Source: Certhia americana (lineage: Eukaryota; Chordata; Aves; Passeriformes; Certhiidae). Taken from it: a stretch of 64,000 bases of DNA. The notes under the pieces were generated by a model. The model saw only the letters and a program-made list of their open reading frames with translations. It was not told the DNA's origin and ran no database searches. The stretch spans positions 88,627,277 to 88,691,276 of the forward strand of contig CM031858.1 in the NCBI GenBank assembly GCA_018697195.1, written 5' to 3'. A program made the position numbers and the translations under genes. This document shows positions 58,224 through 64,000 of the stretch, piece by piece. Within the stretch, counting starts at the first letter, position 1. Each line of letters starts with the position of its first letter.

Positions 58224-61200
58224 ATATTACAGGACTCCAGAAAACTCTTTGTCTCTTCTCCTTGTGCTGCCTGGGCAGTGACAAGAGAGATATTTTCTGC
58301 TCTGACCTCAGCATTTGTGTGCCTTCTCCGTGGATGAATATGCTCATGATCTCTATCTACTATTATTTTAGTCCCCACGTCTGAAGTAAGCTCAGAAACT
58401 AGGCAACAAAATATTTGAAACTATGCAAAATACATAAATATTTAAATCTGGGGTGGCTGCTGCATAGGGTCTTAAGCATTTTGTGTTTTTTTAAAGCAAG
58501 TAAGCAGTATACTTGTGGCACAGATGAGTAATGCAAGGTGTCCAGGCAGGGTTAGTATTTTCTGTTAAATCACCAATAAAGTCAGAAGAATGGACAGGAT
58601 TTGGGCAGCATGGTCTTTTATTCATATCAAATATACAAATGAGTATGCAATAAGGAGTGCATTTAGCAAGATGTGTTATGCTTTAGTTTTATCTTTTTCT
58701 CTTCTGTCATTTTAGTAGGCTAACATTTAAGCAAAGGCAGAAGACAGTCCTGTTTCTGTCTGATAGAACCATATTCTCTAATAGCTTCTTTTTTTTCAAT
58801 AGCCTCTTCAACACATATGGCCCTTTCGTGTTTATGATTTTACCTATGAAATGATTGTGTTACCTGTGCATATAAAAGCACTCCAGTGTAATTTTACAGA
58901 ATTCTTATAGTTATGAAAACATGCCTACAATTTATAGCCTGTTTGCAGGAAAGGTATAGTTTTATCTGTGTTTTAGATGCACAGAATCAGAAACTTAAAA
59001 AAATGAAAAAATAGAAAGCCTGTAACTATTTTCTTAAACACATATAATTGAAAAACCAGACTTGGGCTCAAGTGTTGATTTGAATGGGATATGTAGCATC
59101 ATCAGAAAGGCCCTGGCAGTTAAGCCATTTTATCCTCTGATACTCTTCAGTGTTCAGAGTCAATCTATGATCCAGACCAAGGCAAAGAGGAAGTAAGAGA
59201 TGTACAGAAGGGAAATAGCAATTATCTTCATGTGTCTCGTCATTCCTTTCTCTCAGAGGTGTCATTGAGCAGCATCATCTTCATTATTCTTCATATTCTT
59301 TGAGTATTAGAACAGTTGTCACAGAAAGACTTTTAAATTATGCTCTATCTGATCCTGCATCTTTTTTTATTAAATGATGTTCACTGTCTCAAGGTGTCAG
59401 TTAGTTTTGCAGAAGTTATTTTTCATGTCTGATCTTTTCAATGACTTTATCATTTACCTTCACCCTCTGAAAAAGGTCTTTGGAGTAGTCACAGTTAAAC
59501 ATGTTTAGGATTTCTGAGTTCAGGAGAAAGAAGACAAGTAGCAGAATTAAAATAGAAATGAGAAATCAATATTACAGTGCTGGACTCCTGAAGATCTATG
59601 GACCAGGGAATCAGGAATTCTCTGAGGTGCTGTGCAAACACTACACTCCCTCTATGCACAAGTTCTGCCCTGTAGCTTCCTCAAAAAGCTGGATAGAAAA
59701 CAAAGCTGGAAGGTCATGTTCTGCTGTCCTGCAGGCGTGAAGACATTCATCACAGGGCCAGGGCTTTGTCTGTTGTGTCAGCACTTTGCCACGTTTCATT
59801 TCTTTTCCTGTCCCTCCTACCTGCGTGTGTGGTCAGAAATATTTGGAAAAAAAAAATTAGCTTCTGCTTTCTGACTCTTGTCCTTAAGCATGGCAGATGG
59901 CAGCTCAGTTTCAGAGTGTGCTCTAGCAGACTTTGATTAACAGTCAGCAAGCATGGGCTTTCAGGCTTTGCTCCCAGTCGTTCAGCAGTTCCCCATTATT
60001 AACTGCTGCTGTTTTCTCTAAAGTCCTTGTGATGAATCAGGCAAAACAAATTCCACAGTGACAAGACTTAAAAGTGGAGAATATAGCTTTAAATAGAAAA
60101 TAGTAGGATCTCAGTATGCATCACAGATAATGTAACACCTGTTTGTGTTAATAATTGCCTATTGTTAACCAAAGTCTTAGGTTTTGAGTCAAATAATTGC
60201 ATCATCATTGGAAAATGGTTTTAGCATACTTTACTCCTAGTCCAGCTCCAGTTTCTTTAGAAGCACCCTGTGACACCCCATATAACTGGTTATAAGATGG
60301 TGCTGACAGCCTTCTGAGAGTACTTCGTTCAGCTCTGCATGGTGTTAGCTGATAACTTTATGAAAGTAAAAGGGACGCTGTAAAACTGGAAGAAAATCAG
60401 GGAGCTATAAAGTTTTTCTTGAGATTCACTGGACCTCTAAAATGAGCACAAGTAATGCTAGAAATATTACCCAGGAGGTCATTTAACATCCTTCCTGCCT
60501 TAAAGACTCAACTGTTGCTCAGACTTCATAAAGCTATTTATCTCTCTGTGGAATTTAATAGCTCTAGGGTTTATGGTTATTTTTAGAGAAAACATAAAGC
60601 AAATGTCACCTGCTTTCTCTCCCTTACTCCTCACCAGTATTTCTCTCCAATGCACTGTGCCACGTATTGCAAAGCTTAATGTTGATGGATACTTGTAGAG
60701 ACCAACATGTGGTTTCTTATCCATTTCTACTAAAGCTATTCACACTCAGAGGAATGGGCAGACAGAAGTATTCTCCTGGAGTTCCTCTAGGTTAATATGC
60801 AACAATTGTGGTGAAATTCTCATCACAGAAGTGGTATTTGTAGACTGTTGTTGGGTTCCTCATACCAGGAGCAGGACAAGCTCCAGCAGTGTCACCTTTA
60901 CTGCTGAGGATTTTGCAAACGGCTCCCAGCTTTCCTCTCAGGATTCATTGCACAGAGGTTGTGAGGTGCAGCATGAACCTCAAAAGTTTCTGGGTTTCTT
61001 ACATGCAGGAGCAAATATTTTGTGATTCCTAAATGAGTGGATGGTATAAATGAGTGGGTTGGTGAGGACTCTCCTCCAAGGATTTGTGCTAAAATCTGGT
61101 TGTACCTAGTGAAGAGTGGGTAAAAAGGAAGGACAAAAACACAGGGAGCATGTTTGAAGAGGTGGTTTAAACCAGAGCCCTGGGGACTTCCAGTGGTGTA

Positions 61201-64000
61201 TGGTAAATAAGACAAATGCAAGAACAATGTCCCATGGGGGATTACCATAAATTAATTGGAGGCAGAGCCTGTGGATTGAGCTCTGGGATGAGCCTCCCTC
61301 CAGCTGGAACATTTGACAGGGCTCAAGTACAGGTCGTACCATGGCTCTAATCTGGAAGCTGGACTGGTTCTCCAAGGCCTGGGGGCCTTGCACAGCTGCA
61401 CAGTGAGAATCATAGACATGGATCCTTATAAAAGATCATAAAACTCCAAAGGCATTGAAGCATAGCTGCTTGCAGAGGTTTTTGTCATCAATACTGTAAT
61501 CCCTTTGGGAATCATGATTCTAAGGCAGTGTCTTGTCAAGTCAGCATTATTGAGGGAGCAACACTGCTCATGTGGCTCAAATACTTAGTGCTGTATGGCT
61601 ACAGCACTAAGGATTTACTGATGATTAAATTTTTTAAGCAATTGAATAAATGTTAATGTATCTAATTTTAAATGCTTATTACTTGAGATATCATTATTTT
61701 CTCCTACTTGTAAAAATATTTTGTATAATGGATTATGTTTTAATGAACATTCTCATACAACTACTTCTAGGAATAGTCTTTTAAGTAATGGAATATCAAA
61801 TTTTGCTTGTAAGAGGATCCATGTAAGTACTTCCATCAAGGTCCAGGAGTTAAGTCTTGCTTAAAAGGACTTAAGTTATGTAACTAAAAGAAATAAACAT
61901 AGAATAATTTGCCTTTGCTATAAAGCTGTTTGGTTTTTTTTTTCTTCTTGTAAGCTGTGCATTCAGGTTTGCAAGATAAAACAGATAAATGTATTATTGG
62001 GAAATACATAAGGTCAAATATTTCTTACTCAATTTTGAAACTCACATTCCAGTTAAGTTTATAGAGCATTTTAACTTCTTGTTCAGAAAGTATTAATCCA
62101 CAGGTCTCAGTTTTCTATAAGGTATAAATCAGCTAAAATAGTTTAGACTACCTTATCATGCTTATAATCATGAAACTTCATATGCATTCAAGACTAGGCA
62201 TTTTTTGAAACCTGGAAGTATTTTAATGATATTATTTTCCTTGATCATTACCATTTGCACCCTTTTCTCCAAGTTTGGGAAATACCTTGGTGTTTCTTCT
62301 TTCAATTAAAATGGTGTGGGTTTGTTTTTTATCTCAAAACCTTGTGCTGTTACTGACAGAAATTGTGCTTATTGGTTAGTTGAATTCAAAGTACATTTAT
62401 TTGGATATAACTGCAGAGTATGTCTCTTCTTACTTTTAAATGCATGATAAGTCACTTGAATTAACAGGACATGAGATATAATGAAACTATACCACAAGTA
62501 ACATCCAAATAGCAATGCTTCTCATGCTGTCCTTTTGTTATATTTCTCATATAATAATAATACAGGCTCACTCTGAGACAATGTCAGTAGTTTGGATGAG
62601 ATGGGTTATTTCTGGGCTGTCCCATAAAGATATAAGTAATTAAGCATAGCAAGATGTCAGGATGACAAGTGCAGTCACCATGTAATGACTGTGATTCCTT
62701 CTTGCTGAGAGCATTGTCATTCCTTACTTTCTTGCTGGATGTAAGTATTCAAAATGTATTATTTTCTCATATTTGAGTCTACACTTGTAGATGTTACAAA
62801 AAGTAAGTTATTGAGGAATACAGATTATTATAGGCTGAAAACTGAAGATTTCAGAGTAGGGGGTCTTATATTTCATCAGCATGTGTGAGCTTATGTATCT
62901 TTCAAAGACATAGAAGTCATGCATTCAGGTTGTTGCTTATTAATAAATTTTTGTGCTGGTCATAAGTCCAGCCACTTTATCTCACAGGATTTTCCCCCTT
63001 TCATCTCAGCTAAATTCTTACTGTTTTCATTTTTTGTCTATGATGCAAAAGTTAAGGTTTCAATACAATAACAAGGTCAGTGAGAGTACTTCAGAGACAA
63101 GAATTGTGGAATTGGGTCAGTTTTACTCAAGACAGTGATTTATATGCTCTGATTGGCACAGTGTTCATGAACCTGGGCTTGGAAAGGCCAAAGGAAGCTC
63201 TTTCCTAGTGCAGCACCAACAGCCTGGTGGGCACAACAGAATGAGCATGTAACATCATTCAGACTGCTAGAAGAACCAGTGGAGACTTGCAGCTCTTCTG
63301 CTGCACTGATCAAACACACCTATCCTTTCTTTCATTTCAGTTCACACCCTGATAAGAACTTCTCAATTTCTGAACAATCCTACTACCGCACCATTAATTA
63401 CAGGAAACCAATATTCCTTAAAATTGCTTTTCTTATGGTTGCTTTTCATTCTGCTAGGTTTAGGGAAGCATCTCAACTAAGAATCACAATAGGAGACCAT
63501 AGAAGAATGACTGAGCAATGAGAAGTTTTCAGGGCCCTTTTAATCAATAAAAGGTCGAGGATACTGAATCAGGTAAGTTGTAAATTGAGGGGACTTAAAT
63601 AAGTGTTGGGCAACCATAAGATTAAATTTCAATTTTCATTTTTGCTACCCATTTTTGTGTCACTTCATCAAAAAATATTAATCTGCAGAATAAATCTGGT
63701 GAAGAAAATTCTCTTTAGGAGTTGGTTTGTCTTTTGTGTAGTATCACCAAAAAAACCCCCAACCAACAGGTTTTTCCCTTTTTCTTTTCATTAAACATAC
63801 ATCGCTAGCAAGTGATCTGAATAGGTGACTCCTCTTTTGACTAGTTTGTGGCAATCCAATATCTAATTCAGCGTTGCAATTCAGACTAGAACAAAAACCT
63901 GAACTCTTGAAAATCAATAAATAGAACATAGGGCTTCAATGTGATTCTTCAATAGTACAGACTATGCCAACTGCAAATTAAAACTGTGCTTTCTACTGAC
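58224..64000. other. single-copy DNA to window end, no gene seen
   Basis: No CR1, SINE or long microsatellite. The longest open frame is 116 codons (60898-61248, minus), overlapped by a 95-codon frame in another phase and not recognised. A T11 run lies near 61934. GC-richer stretches at 61050-61400 and 63130-63300 have no identity I can give. Confidence 0.45.

Noticed and set aside
60898..61248. 116-codon minus-strand frame
   Set aside because: Unrecognised, overlaps another frame in a different phase, and no regulatory or splice context.
1..64000. CRISPR arrays, operons, bacterial or phage genes, mitochondrial insertions, endogenous viral genes
   Set aside because: No spaced direct repeats, no dense coding, no mitochondrial gene or tRNA order, and no gag, pol or env-like frames. 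The CR1 and SINE content marks the DNA as vertebrate nuclear, avian.

Overview
The window looks like non-coding DNA from a bird, most likely a songbird (passerine). The evidence is repeats only: seven 5'-truncated CR1 LINE copies, each ending in the avian CR1 3' end with its ATTCTRTG-type octamers, and one tRNA-Ile-headed SINE with a CR1 tail, a composition I associate from memory with the zebra-finch family TguSINE1. The sequence is AT-rich and poor in CpG. I found no CpG island, no exon I can defend, no RNA gene and no retroviral gag/pol/env coding. It therefore reads as a gene desert or the inside of a very large intron.

Layout. 1-8970 is single-copy DNA with short microsatellites and one candidate regulatory element (about 2460-2690). 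8971-16861 holds four CR1 copies, all on the minus strand: 8971-9196, 11927-12612, 15331-15436 and 16408-16861. The second is split by the SINE at 12389-12522, which lies on the plus strand. 16862-28889 is repeat-poor apart from T-rich tracts and a hairpin at 24480-24547. 28890-53488 holds three CR1 copies, all on the plus strand (28890-29498, 45482-46300, 52752-53488), plus a long polypurine microsatellite (35818-36009), a T-rich tract after it, a CpG-containing block of unknown nature (about 38087-38650), a second candidate regulatory element (about 40280-40700) and a run of 34 A (42656-42689). 53489-64000 is single-copy DNA with no feature I can name.

How the parts relate. The CR1 copies fall into four groups by their 3' ends: 8.97/11.9 kb; 15.3/28.9 kb; 16.4/52.8 kb; and 45.5 kb. 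The SINE tail resembles the 3' end of the 45.5 kb copy, which fits a SINE mobilised by that CR1 type. The nesting at 12.4 kb gives a relative age: the host CR1 was in place before the SINE. No element has an intact reading frame, so all are fossils. The open reading frames longer than 100 codons outside repeats are unrecognised and probably arise by chance. Statements about conserved regulatory elements are inference from motif content alone; no alignment was possible.
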